From assembly GCA_022769825.1 (NCBI GenBank), contig JALEJI010000036.1, forward strand, positions 1-35,585: 35,585 nt of DNA. Direction: 5' to 3'. The first letter of the stretch is position 1. Each line of letters starts with the position of its first letter. Positions 16,569-24,388 of the stretch are shown here, piece after piece. The DNA is from Prevotella sp. (GTDB lineage Bacteria > Bacteroidota > Bacteroidia > Bacteroidales > Bacteroidaceae). The notes below the pieces were generated by a model that made no database searches, was not told the origin of the DNA, and saw only the letters and a program-made list of their open reading frames with translations. A program made the translations under genes and the position numbers.

Positions 16569-17381
16569 TTATTTCTCGCTGGTTAATTGTTTCCACACTT
16601 CCATTGATGTGCAGACCTTAAGTTTCCCTTCTTTCTCTTCCTGTTTTAAGAATTGGCAAAAGGTATCAAACTTGCCCTCTTCGTAGTCCCAGTTGTCGTG
16701 TACGGCACCATCTGGTACGATGCTGTGAAACATCAGCACTATGGCCTGTTTGGTCTTTATGGCCTTCTTGATGACGGCTTTTAGCTCATTCGTGGTGATT
16801 GACGACAATACCGGTATGCTGTATATCAGCCCGTCCTGCACGTCATTCATCATTGTGTCTTGGTATGCCATGCGGTAGAGGCAAGGCCACTGGAGTACTC
16901 GGCTTGTTTTCCTTATCAAAGTCTTGAGCCATGCGCACGACTTGTATCTAAGCGATACGCGAGCATACCTTATGGTGTTGCTTTGGTTTGAGGTAAGCCG
17001 ATGCCAAGTTTCCAAACTCAATCCTGTCCCCGGACTCGCAAAGCCGTCGCCAAATCTTGTGAGTGTGTTTACTCCAAGTAATGATTTGAGTTCTGTGATG
17101 CCCTTTTCTATGTCGGTGATGTCGTTTTGGTGCGCCCAGCCGTGTCCAGCTATCTCAAACTTGTTGTTAGAAAACAGTTCTCGCACCATGTCTACGTTCA
17201 TCTGCTTTACGTCGGTAGGGTTGCCTGGGGTTAACTTGCCAGTAACATATCCCATGGTTATGTTGAACGTGGCTGGTAAGTCAATCTTTTTCAAGATAGG
17301 GTAGGCCATGGTGTAGTTGTCTATCCTGCCATCGTCGAAACTAAGTGAAACCAAACACTTCTGAAGCTTGTTGTCCATCAA
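16569..17381 (-). CDS. NodB-type polysaccharide deacetylase family protein
   Basis: 270 aa. NodB-homology motifs are visible: LSFDDGRIDN with D16 and D17, the metal-binding H80 and H84 in GHGWAHQ, and the late motif LMFHS with H219. This predicts a metal-dependent deacetylase acting on an N- or O-acetylated sugar polymer or precursor. There is no signal peptide or membrane helix, so it may act in the cytoplasm on a precursor. The middle (about 140-180) is Arg/Lys rich and lacks clear motifs. The FkbH-like gene follows within 3 bp, so the two are almost certainly co-translated. A second ATG at codon 2 is an alternative start. Confidence 0.87.
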   Translation of the reverse strand: MMDNKLQKCLVSLSFDDGRIDNYTMAYPILKKIDLPATFNITMGYVTGKLTPGNPTDVKQMNVDMVRELFSNNKFEIAGHGWAHQNDITDIEKGITELKSLLGVNTLTRFGDGFASPGTGLSLETWHRLTSNQSNTIRYARVSLRYKSCAWLKTLIRKTSRVLQWPCLYRMAYQDTMMNDVQDGLIYSIPVLSSITTNELKAVIKKAIKTKQAIVLMFHSIVPDGAVHDNWDYEEGKFDTFCQFLKQEEKEGKLKVCTSMEVWKQLTSEK

Positions 17382-17486
17382 GGTTGCCTTTTAATGTGAT
17401 GTGTCACGGCTCCCTTATGAAAATATTATTGCGACGGTTAGGCAAAGGCCATAAAAAAAGACGTGGGAGTCAATACTACTTATCCC

Positions 17487-17660
17487 ACTGTCAAGGCCTT
17501 CGCATTGCCTATTATCCGGGACAAGCAACACGACAGCCCACGCCAAGAGATATTATGAGGGTATACCCCCTCCTAGAGGGGGTATAGACATAATACACCC
17601 AACGTGGACGCTCAGTTGCTTTATCTTCCGGATAATCAAAGTTTGCGAAGTTCTGACAGT
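17487..17660. repeat. 174-bp imperfect foldback (inverted repeat)
   Basis: Seven pairs of complementary blocks nest in order around a centre at 17574: ACTGTCA/TGACAGT (17487, 17654), CTTCGCA/TGCGAAG (17498, 17644), ATTATCCGG/CCGGATAAT (17511, 17628), AAGCAAC/GTTGCTT (17523, 17615), CCACG/CGTGG (17538, 17603), TATTATG/CATAATA (17551, 17589) and TATACCCCCTC/GAGGGGGTATA (17562, 17576) with a 3-nt loop. About 53 bases of each 86-base arm pair. It could be a fold-back mobile element, a structured leader RNA or a diverged inverted duplication. Confidence 0.8.
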
Positions 17661-17791
17661 AGAAGATAACGCTTGTAAACGTCCTTTTCTTGAATTCATT
17701 GACATGTAGGCTACACGTAACCACGTTGTCGCAGAACTCAAATTCATCGATGTCTTGACTCTTCAGCTTTTGAAAGGCTAAATAGTCAAGC

Positions 17792-17822
17792 CAAAATTAA
17801 TAAGAAATAAGGAAGTGAACAA
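17792..17822 (-). promoter_or_regulatory. Promoter of the deacetylase/FkbH operon
   Basis: On the minus strand TTG (17820-17822), a 20-base spacer, then TAATTTTG (17792-17799). It predicts a leader of about 400 nt that includes the whole foldback. Confidence 0.55.
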
Positions 17823-17882
17823 CTTTTTTGCAGGAAAATTACCGCATTTATTTGAAGAAGTGGGCAAAAAAGCACGATTTGC

Positions 17883-17913
17883 TTGTTTAATCACAATGAA
17901 AAGGTTATCTTTG
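17883..17913 (+). promoter_or_regulatory. Promoter of the GH27 gene
   Basis: TTG (17883-17885), a 20-base spacer, then TATCTTTG (17906-17913). Transcription from about 17920 rules out the upstream in-frame ATG at 17918 and supports the start at 17942. Confidence 0.72.
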
Positions 17914-17941
17914 CGACATGACACAAATAACTTTAAACAAT

Positions 17942-19165
17942 ATGAGAAGAGTGTTCTTTTTTATCGCGGTAGTGGCCATGATGGCAACCTCCGCCTTTGC
18001 GCAACAACCCACGGCGACAACCGAGCGTGGCAAGTTGGCCCCAACCCCGCCCATGGGCTGGATGACGTGGAACATGTTCAAGGGCGACATATCCGAGCAA
18101 CTCATCAAGGAGACCGCCGATGCCATGGTGGAAAGCGGGTTGCGCGACGCCGGCTACAAGTATGTCTTCATCGATGACCTTTGGCAGGGCGGCAGGGACA
18201 ACCGCAACAACATCATCCCGGACCCGAAGAAGTTTCCTAATGGCATAAAGGCGCTTGCCGACTATGTTCACTCCAAGGGCCTGAAGCTCGGCATCTATTC
18301 CGACGCGGCACAGCTAACCTGCGGCGGATGCACGGCGAGCTACGGCTTCGAGGAGCAAGACGCGCGCACGTTCGCCTCGTGGGGCGTCGACTACTTGAAA
18401 TACGACTATTGCAACGCCCCTGAGGACAGTGCCACGGCGCGCTTGCGCTATAAGACCATGGCCGACGCGTTGTCTAAATCGGGCCGCGACATAGTGCTCG
18501 GCATCTGCGAGTGGGGACAGCGCAACGGCGAAGAGTGGTGCGAGCACGTGGGCGGTCAATTGTGGCGCACGAGTTCTGACGTGCGCGACATGTGGAAAGA
18601 CATAGTGAACCAAGGCGGCGTGGGCATCCTCGACATCATCAACGTCACCGCGCCACTGTCGAAACAAGTGCGCCACGGCCAGTGGCCCGACATGGACATG
18701 CTGGTGGTGGGACTCAACGGCAAGGGAGGACCATCGAGCGACCTCGGCGGCGTGGGCTGCACCTACACCGAATACCAGACCCAGATGAGCATGTGGTGCA
18801 TGATGTCGTCGGTGCTGGCGTTGAGCAACGACCTCCGTCACCTCACGCCGGAAGACAAGCGCATACTCCTGAACAAGGAGATTATAGCCATCGACCAAGA
18901 CCCGCTCGGCAAGGCCGCTGAGCGCGTGGTCAACGAGGCTGGCCATCAAGTGTTCGTCCGCCCGTTGGCCAATGGCTCGCATGCCGTGGCTATACTCAAC
19001 AGCGGCGACAAGGCCCAAAGACTCTCAGTCTCGTTCAAGCAACTTGGCTTGACGGGCAAGTACACCGTGCGCGACGTTTGGCAGCATCGCGACATTGCCC
19101 GTGGCGCCACCAAGTGGGGAGGCAAGGTCCAGGCCCACGAGACCAAGGTCTTCGTGTTGAGATAA
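17942..19165 (+). CDS. GH27 alpha-galactosidase, exported
   Basis: 407 aa from the ATG at 17942, which begins a clean signal peptide (MRRVFFFIAVVAMMATSAFA, then QQ). The GH27 barrel starts with TPPMGWMTWNMF. The nucleophile is D155 in YLKYDYCN and the acid/base is D213 in WRTSSDVRDMW; FIDDLWQ and LGIYSDAAQLTCGG are the expected substrate-site strands. The C-terminal ~90 residues form the usual beta domain. It removes alpha-linked galactose (or possibly N-acetylgalactosamine) from oligosaccharides, probably in the periplasm since there is no lipobox. It stands alone, not in an obvious polysaccharide locus. An alternative start at 17918 lies at the expected transcription start and is unlikely. 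Confidence 0.94.
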   Translation: MRRVFFFIAVVAMMATSAFAQQPTATTERGKLAPTPPMGWMTWNMFKGDISEQLIKETADAMVESGLRDAGYKYVFIDDLWQGGRDNRNNIIPDPKKFPNGIKALADYVHSKGLKLGIYSDAAQLTCGGCTASYGFEEQDARTFASWGVDYLKYDYCNAPEDSATARLRYKTMADALSKSGRDIVLGICEWGQRNGEEWCEHVGGQLWRTSSDVRDMWKDIVNQGGVGILDIINVTAPLSKQVRHGQWPDMDMLVVGLNGKGGPSSDLGGVGCTYTEYQTQMSMWCMMSSVLALSNDLRHLTPEDKRILLNKEIIAIDQDPLGKAAERVVNEAGHQVFVRPLANGSHAVAILNSGDKAQRLSVSFKQLGLTGKYTVRDVWQHRDIARGATKWGGKVQAHETKVFVLR

Positions 19166-19184
19166 GACAATAGTGACAGAGGCC

Positions 19185-19391
19185 CTATTTGTTTAGAAGG
19201 GCCTCTATCTGCTCGTGCGTCATTCCCTTGTCCTTGTTCTTGTTCTTGTTCTTGTTGTAAAACTCTATCAGCTCAGGCATTGACCTGCGGCATGGGCCAC
19301 ACCAGCTTGCCCAGAAGTCCACGAGCACGTATTGCCCTCTCAGGCAAATAACGCCAGTGCAGGGGCGGGCCCTGCAAAGCATACGATGCAT
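19185..19391 (-). pseudogene. Remnant of a TlpA/thioredoxin-like gene
   Basis: Within a 68-codon frame, [20 protein letters not shown] is a complete thioredoxin-like active-site strand with the CxxC motif, followed by PELIEFYNK. The rest of a thioredoxin domain (about 100 residues) is missing and replaced by a short tract of Asn-Lys repeats encoded by a CTTGTT hexanucleotide run (about 19229-19256), then a short tail. The N-terminal side runs into the dispersed repeat at 19375. It is best read as a gene fragment broken by deletion and repeat insertion rather than a working small protein. Confidence 0.75.
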
Positions 19392-19530
19392 ATCAAAATA
19401 TTTTACAAATGGTCGTCTGAGAATCGATTTTTTTCAACCAAGCAGTCTCTTGGTCGTAAATGACGCGATTATGGGCGACTTTGGTAAATGATTGATTATC
19501 AGTAGGTTGTGTTTTTAACGGCTCTTTGGT
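19375..19530 (+). repeat. Dispersed repeat, copy 1
   Basis: From CAAAGCATACGATG (19375) to ATGGGC (19476) this is identical to 35430-35531 at 100 of 102 positions (differences at 19389 and 19393). Similarity then falls, but recognisable matches continue to about 19530. It contains a short dyad CCAAG-CAGTCT-CTTGG. A shorter related patch (AATATTTTACA, then CAAGCAGTCTTGG) lies at about 19767-19802. No transposase is encoded. Confidence 0.9.
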
Positions 19531-19555
19531 ATCGCAAATTCGCTAAAATGGTGTC

Positions 19556-19667
19556 GCCGTTACGGTGCAATCGCGTTGCCGTTACAGTGAAACGGCGACG
19601 CGATTACGGTGTAACGGCGATGCGATTACACCGTAACGGCAACGCGATTGCACCGTAACGGCAACGG
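19556..19667. repeat. Cluster of 22-bp direct and inverted repeats
   Basis: Three consecutive 22-bp units (19593-19614, 19615-19636, 19637-19658) each start CGGC and contain GCGATT then GTAA, followed by a 9-bp partial fourth. An inverted copy of the third unit lies at 19560-19581, so 19556-19585 and 19633-19662 form a perfect 30-bp inverted repeat around a 47-bp centre. No coding or CRISPR logic is evident, since there are no unique spacers. Confidence 0.88.
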
Positions 19668-19808
19668 TTTTTCAGGAAAAAGCCGCTGACGGTGCTGCCG
19701 GGGGGCACCTCGAAGCCGTTTTCCCGCTCTAAAAGCACCTGTCTCCAAGTGTTAAATTTTGGCAATAATATTTTACATTTTCCAGTCTTCAAGCAGTCTT
19801 GGCTGGCG

Positions 19809-19855
19809 GCATGAAAAAAGCCACACCCTCATGCAGGGTGTGGCTTTTTTCATGC
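19809..19855 (-). terminator. Bidirectional terminator after metG
   Basis: A perfect 21-bp stem (19809-19829 and 19835-19855) with a 5-nt loop has a GCCACACCCT core flanked by six A on one side and six T on the other, so it can work on both strands. It lies 49 bp beyond the metG stop. Confidence 0.92.
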
Positions 19856-19904
19856 TTTATGTTTTAGTCATGGCCGGCACGATGCAGGCCAGTGATTAAA
19901 CGGT

Positions 19905-21980
19905 TTATCCTATTTGACTTCCAGGTTTCACCTCTCCGAGGGTCGTGGTGACGCTCAGTGAGCCGTCGAAGTTGAGAGCGGAGAGAATCATGCCTTGGCT
20001 CTCTATGCCCATCATCTTGCGTGGCGCGAGGTTGGCTATGAAGAGCACGTCCTTTCCCACGAGCTGTTCAGGCTTGTAGAATTTCGCTATGCCCGAAAGT
20101 ATGGTGCGGTCGGTGCCGCTGCCGTCGTCGATGGTGAACTGCAAGAGCTTGTTCGACTTCTTCACGTTCTTGCATTCCTTGATGTGTCCGACCCTTATGT
20201 CCACTTTCTCCCACTCGTCGAATGGCACGTTGGGCTTCACGGGCTCGGCCTTGTAGTCCTTTGCGGCTGCGGCCTTCTCGTTGGCCTCTTTCGTTGCGGC
20301 GAGCTTGTCGAGCTGCTTCTGTATGGTCTCGTCCTCTATCTTCTCGAAGAGCAGTTGAGGCTCGCCGAGCTGGTGACCCGACTTGAGCAGGTCTGTTCGG
20401 CCCAGTTCGGCCCAGTCGAAGCAGTCCATGCCTATCATGTCTCTCAGCTTGCGGCTTGAGAAAGGCAAGAAAGGCTCGAAGGCTATGGCGAGGTTGGCCA
20501 CGAGTTGCAGCGAGATGTAGAGAATGGTCTCCACGCGCTTTTGGTCGGTCTTCCAAACCTTCCAAGGCTCACACTCGGTGATATACTTGTTGCCGATGCG
20601 CGCCAGGTTCATGGCCTCTTTCTGCGCCTCGCGGAAGTGGAAGCCGTCGAGCAGCTGCTCCACCTTGGCCTTCACGTCCTTGAACTCGTCTATGGCCTTC
20701 TTGTCCACGTCGGTCAGCTCGCCGCACTCAGGCACCACGCCGTTCCAGTATTTCTTGGTGAGCTGCAGGGCGCGGTTCACGAAGTTGCCGTAGATGGCCA
20801 CGAGCTCAGAGTTGTTGCGCTCCTGGAAGTCCTTCCACGTGAAGTTGTTGTCTTTCGTCTCTGGCGCGTTGGCGGTGAGCACATAGCGCAGTACGTCTTG
20901 CTTGCCAGGGAAGTCCTTGAGATATTCGTCGAGCCACACCGCCCAGTTGCGCGACGTGGAAATCTTGTCGTTCTCCAGGTTGAGGAACTCGTTGGCCGGC
21001 ACGTTGTCGGGCAATATGTAGTCGCCGTGCGCCTTCAGCATTGTAGGGAAGATGAGGCAGTGGAACACGATGTTGTCCTTTCCGATGAAATGAACGAGTC
21101 GTGTCTCAGGGTCTTGCCACCACTTCTGCCATGAGCCCCACTTCTCAGGCTCGTCGTCGCACAGCTCCTTAGTGTTGCTGATATATCCGATAGGAGCGTC
21201 GAACCACACGTAGAGCACCTTTCCGTCGGCACCCTCCACAGGCACGGGTATACCCCAGTCGAGGTCGCGCGTCATGGCGCGAGGCTGGAGGTCCATGTCG
21301 AGCCACGACTTGCACTGTCCGTAGACGTTGGGTCGCCATTCCTTGTGGCCCTCAAGAATCCACTGCTTCAGCCAGTCTTGATAGTTGTTGAGTGGCAAAT
21401 ACCAGTTTTTCGTCTTCCTTATCTCAGGCTTCGCCCCGCTGATGGTGGAGTGGGGGTCAATGAGCTCCATTGGCGAGAGGTCGCTGCCGCACTTCTCGCA
21501 TTGGTCGCCGTAGGCGTTGGGGTTGCCGCAGTGAGGGCAAGTGCCCATGATGTATCGGTCGGCGAGAAACTGCTTGGCCTCGGGGTCGTAATATTGCTCA
21601 GACTCTTTCTCCACGAGCTTGCCGTCGTCGTAAAGCTTGCGGAAGAAGTCGGAGGCGAACTTGTTGTGAATCTTCGATGTGGTGCGGCTGTAGATGTCGA
21701 ACGAGACGCCGAACTCCTTGAAAGAGTCCTTGATGATCTTGTGGTAACGGTCGCATACGTCTTGCGGCGTTATGCCTTCCTTCTTTGCCCTGATGGTGAT
21801 AGGCACTCCGTGCTCATCGCTTCCTCCGATGAAGATGACAGGGCGTTTCTTGAGGCGCAAGTAGCGCACGTAGATATCCGCGGGCACATACACGCCGGCC
21901 AAGTGGCCTATGTGCACGCCACCATTGGCGTAAGGCAATGCCGCCGTGACGGTTGTCCGCTTGAAATGTTTATCTTCCAT
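19905..21980 (-). CDS. metG: Methionyl-tRNA synthetase with C-terminal tRNA-binding domain
   Basis: 691 aa, class Ia synthetase for tRNA-Met. The HIGH motif is HIGHLAG at 23-29 in [13 protein letters not shown], and the KMSKS region appears as [10 protein letters not shown] zinc knuckle (CPHCG, then CEKCG) lies in the connective peptide. The last ~110 residues ([14 protein letters not shown], then [15 protein letters not shown]) are an EMAP-II/Arc1p-type tRNA-binding domain that usually dimerises the enzyme. Length matches the E. coli-type enzyme. It has its own -7 promoter motif in the 44-bp gap after the esterase gene and a strong terminator downstream. Confidence 0.98.
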   Translation of the reverse strand: MEDKHFKRTTVTAALPYANGGVHIGHLAGVYVPADIYVRYLRLKKRPVIFIGGSDEHGVPITIRAKKEGITPQDVCDRYHKIIKDSFKEFGVSFDIYSRTTSKIHNKFASDFFRKLYDDGKLVEKESEQYYDPEAKQFLADRYIMGTCPHCGNPNAYGDQCEKCGSDLSPMELIDPHSTISGAKPEIRKTKNWYLPLNNYQDWLKQWILEGHKEWRPNVYGQCKSWLDMDLQPRAMTRDLDWGIPVPVEGADGKVLYVWFDAPIGYISNTKELCDDEPEKWGSWQKWWQDPETRLVHFIGKDNIVFHCLIFPTMLKAHGDYILPDNVPANEFLNLENDKISTSRNWAVWLDEYLKDFPGKQDVLRYVLTANAPETKDNNFTWKDFQERNNSELVAIYGNFVNRALQLTKKYWNGVVPECGELTDVDKKAIDEFKDVKAKVEQLLDGFHFREAQKEAMNLARIGNKYITECEPWKVWKTDQKRVETILYISLQLVANLAIAFEPFLPFSSRKLRDMIGMDCFDWAELGRTDLLKSGHQLGEPQLLFEKIEDETIQKQLDKLAATKEANEKAAAAKDYKAEPVKPNVPFDEWEKVDIRVGHIKECKNVKKSNKLLQFTIDDGSGTDRTILSGIAKFYKPEQLVGKDVLFIANLAPRKMMGIESQGMILSALNFDGSLSVTTTLGEVKPGSQIG

Positions 21981-22008
21981 GTGTTCTGTTTAATTGTTTT
22001 CTGAAGTG

Positions 22009-22016
22009 CAAAATTA
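22009..22016 (-). promoter_or_regulatory. Candidate metG promoter (-7 element)
   Basis: The minus strand reads TAATTTTG 28 bp before the metG ATG. There is no clear TTTG at -33. It allows metG transcription independent of the esterase gene. Confidence 0.5.
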
Positions 22017-22024
22017 CGAAATAA

Positions 22025-23779
22025 TCAGCGATTAAACTTCTTTTCCGTCAGAAAATCCCAAATGCGGTCGAGATAACCATAACTTCCCGTGCCCGGCGCG
22101 GCTTGTTTCTGGAAGCAATGTTTCCTCAGGGCGAAGGTGTGCAGCTCGCTTTGTATGCCCATGGCCCGCATCCTTTCCCAGCATTTCACAGACCCCATGG
22201 CCGCGTAGCCGTCGGCGTCGCCATGGAGGAAGAGCGTCGGCGCGGTCTTGACATCGAACGAGAACTCCGGGTTTATCACGTCTCGGTCTTCGTTGCCCCC
22301 CTCGCTGTCGTGGCCGTCGCTGCCGTCGGACAAGACGTAGGCCGGATAGGTAGCCAAGCCCCACTGCACGTTGCATGGCACCTTGTCTATGCTGTCTATT
22401 GGCAGGTAGCTCTGGTGCTTCGACGACGTCACGCCCATGAGCGTGAGATGTCCTCCGGCCGAGCATCCTGAAATGCCGATGCGGTTGGGGTCAAGCCCAA
22501 GGCTCTTTGCTTCATTGCGCACAATCCTTATGGCCCTTTGCAAGTCTTGCCATGCCGTCGTGTGCTTGGAGAGCCCGCTCTCGGCTGATGGTCGCGGCGT
22601 GCGATACTTGATGGTCACCACGGTCATGCCCTTCTCGTTGAGGAAGCGACGCAAGGGAGCCACCTCGAAGCCGTCGGGATTGTTGTTGTTGTATGCCCCG
22701 CCAGAGTAGGCAATCTGTATGGCCTTGGTCTTCAGCACCTTCGGGAAATGCCATTCGAGATATGGCACGCATTGCTTGTCTTGGCGGTCGGGCATCTTGC
22801 CTTTAGGCCAGATGGCCTCTTTCTTATAGTTGCCGCGAGCCTCGTCGTTGTCGTATCGGCTCATGAGCGGCACCTCCTTGTCGAGAGAGCCGAGGAAGCC
22901 CATCTGCTTGATAAACTCAATGCCTCGCTCAAGGCCTAAGGCGCGGTGCGCCACGTCTGGATAGAGATGAAGCTCCGTGGGAACCTTCATGCGCCGCAGC
23001 TGTCTATACACCAGCGTGGAGCCGTTTGGCGAGTAGGGGTCCAGGCCGCCGTGGTGCAGGCTTATGGGGCAAGTGTGCCTGTCGAAATGGAATATGGTGT
23101 CGAGACTCACGTCTGTGCCGTAGCCTTGGCGTGTGGCCTTCGTGCCCGTGCGCCCGTCGGTGGTCACGTAGGCTGGCGCGTTGAGTATTGCCCAGTTGAT
23201 GTGGCACGGCGTGTCGTCTATCTTGTCCAGTGACGCGTATGCCCGCGTCTCCGAGCTCGTGGCGAGAAGCAGTCCCATGTGCGAGCCTGCCGACATGCCT
23301 ATCACGCCAATCTTCTCGGGGTCATAGCCACGCTTCTTGGCCTCGCTTCGCACCATGCGCACGGCGCGCTGACCGTCTTCCCACGCCGTCTTGTATATGG
23401 GCAATCCCTTTGGGCGTGGCGTGCGGTAGATGAGCCCCACGCATTGTATGCCTTCCTCGGTGAGCCGCTTCCGCCATTGCTTTTCCGCGGCCTCGCTCGC
23501 GAGATATTCATACGCTCCTCCCCTTATGAGAATCATGCAGGCTCCCGTGCGCTTCCCTTTAGCCGGAGCGTCGTACCATTCGAGATAAGGCAAGCGGTTC
23601 TTGTCGGCGTTGAAGTCTTTCTGGCTTGCCACGCTTTTCAACGCGGCAATCTGGTGTTGTTGGCTGTCGGGCATCTTGCCCTTTGGCCAAAGATACTCTT
23701 TCTTGACAGCGGCGAAGGAAAACGCCACGTAGACGGTCAGCAGGAAAGTCAATACCATCAGCTTCTGGATTTGTTTCAT
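22025..23779 (-). CDS. Exported esterase with two tandem alpha/beta-hydrolase domains
   Basis: 584 aa. A signal peptide (residues 1-23, ending FSFA) is followed by two homologous halves. Each opens with a WPKGKMPD segment (residues 31 and 324), has an oxyanion-side GGAY strand, YRTPRP, and a nucleophile elbow: GMSAG (S163) and GCSAGG (S440). Acid and base candidates are D247 in HGGLDPYS with H278, and D521 in HGDADGY with H554, so both halves look catalytically complete. The family includes acetyl-xylan and other carbohydrate esterases, but the substrate is unknown. It starts 36 bp after the Fur-family gene on the same strand and has no promoter motif of its own that I can see, so the two may be co-transcribed. 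Confidence 0.88.
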   Translation of the reverse strand: MKQIQKLMVLTFLLTVYVAFSFAAVKKEYLWPKGKMPDSQQHQIAALKSVASQKDFNADKNRLPYLEWYDAPAKGKRTGACMILIRGGAYEYLASEAAEKQWRKRLTEEGIQCVGLIYRTPRPKGLPIYKTAWEDGQRAVRMVRSEAKKRGYDPEKIGVIGMSAGSHMGLLLATSSETRAYASLDKIDDTPCHINWAILNAPAYVTTDGRTGTKATRQGYGTDVSLDTIFHFDRHTCPISLHHGGLDPYSPNGSTLVYRQLRRMKVPTELHLYPDVAHRALGLERGIEFIKQMGFLGSLDKEVPLMSRYDNDEARGNYKKEAIWPKGKMPDRQDKQCVPYLEWHFPKVLKTKAIQIAYSGGAYNNNNPDGFEVAPLRRFLNEKGMTVVTIKYRTPRPSAESGLSKHTTAWQDLQRAIRIVRNEAKSLGLDPNRIGISGCSAGGHLTLMGVTSSKHQSYLPIDSIDKVPCNVQWGLATYPAYVLSDGSDGHDSEGGNEDRDVINPEFSFDVKTAPTLFLHGDADGYAAMGSVKCWERMRAMGIQSELHTFALRKHCFQKQAAPGTGSYGYLDRIWDFLTEKKFNR

Positions 23780-23815
23780 ATATTTTACTGGTTATAGGTT
23801 ATCAATCGTTGAGGT

Positions 23816-24256
23816 TTATCGCGCTTGTCGGGCACGCCGGTTGCAATCTTCACAAATGCCTTTCACCACATAGTTGCAACTGGTGCGCGTAAACCCTGCC
23901 GGCAATTCTATGGCCGGCACCGGCGTGTCGTGGAGGCAATAAATCTTGTGGCATCTCTCGCAGAAGAAGTGCACGTGCAGGTCTTCGTCTTCCTCGTCGT
24001 CGTCGCTTTGGCTCCTGCACAGCTCATACCTTATTCCGCCGTTGCCATCCTCTATGGTGTGCACGAGATGATGTTCGCGAAACAGGGTCAGGGCGCGGAA
24101 TATGCCGCTCTTGTCCACGCTCACCAAATGCGTCTCAAGCTCTGTCAGCGTTGACGGGTACTCTTCCGCCGCCAACGCCTTGACCACGAGAATGCGGTTG
24201 CTCGTGGGCTTGATGTCATGGCTGCTCAACAGCTTGATGCTTGTCTTCTCATCCAT
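23816..24256 (-). CDS. Fur-family metalloregulator
   Basis: 146 aa. The N-terminal winged helix has the Fur-like start of the first helix (HDIKPTSNRILVVKAL) and the DNA-recognition segment SVDKSGIFRALTLF. The C-terminal half has the metal site HVHFFCERC and two structural-zinc CxxC pairs (C99/C102, C135/C138). An Asp/Glu-rich insert (about 85-92) precedes it. Members sense iron, zinc or peroxide; which of these cannot be told from the sequence. It is divergent from thyX and upstream of the esterase gene, and could regulate either. Confidence 0.92.
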   Translation of the reverse strand: MDEKTSIKLLSSHDIKPTSNRILVVKALAAEEYPSTLTELETHLVSVDKSGIFRALTLFREHHLVHTIEDGNGGIRYELCRSQSDDDEEDEDLHVHFFCERCHKIYCLHDTPVPAIELPAGFTRTSCNYVVKGICEDCNRRARQAR

Positions 24257-24276
24257 TGCCTCATGTTTCTTTATTG

Positions 24277-24336
24277 CAAAATTAGCAAAAAAATTAGCAA
24301 TGTGCGTCTGTTAACGGGAAAATAGTTGTATTTTTG
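24277..24336. promoter_or_regulatory. Divergent promoters of the Fur-family gene and thyX
   Basis: Minus strand: TAATTTTG at 24277-24284, 20 bp from the regulator's ATG. Plus strand: TATTTTTG at 24329-24336, 52 bp from the thyX ATG, with a weak TCTG 18 bases upstream. An ATTAGCAA sequence occurs once here (24293-24300), with the near-copy ATTAGCAAA at 24281-24289; it may be a protein-binding site. Confidence 0.5.
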
Positions 24337-24388
24337 CATTATCTTATCCACATCAATGACACAATAAACACGAGGACTTCATTTCACA

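Larger units (their letters stand above)
17382..17941. other. Non-coding stretch with operon leader and divergent promoters
   Basis: This 560-bp gap holds the 174-bp foldback (17487-17660), a minus-strand promoter (17792-17822) whose transcript would pass through the foldback into the deacetylase, and the plus-strand promoter of the alpha-galactosidase. On the minus strand a frame stays open from about 17797 to 17512, with segments such as DIDEFEFCDNVVTCSLHVNEF. I do not recognise it. It may be a gene remnant or chance. Confidence 0.5.

Noticed and set aside
17918..17941. Upstream ATG start for the alpha-galactosidase
   Set aside because: It sits 4 bp after the -7 element, at or before the transcription start, and would place eight polar residues before the signal peptide.
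19556..19667. CRISPR array
   Set aside because: Units are adjacent with no unique spacers, appear in both orientations, and no cas genes are present.
19604..19792. Small minus-strand frame across the 22-bp repeats
   Set aside because: It mostly translates repeat DNA (alternating Ala-Leu-Pro-Arg-Cys-Asn patterns). No support as a protein.
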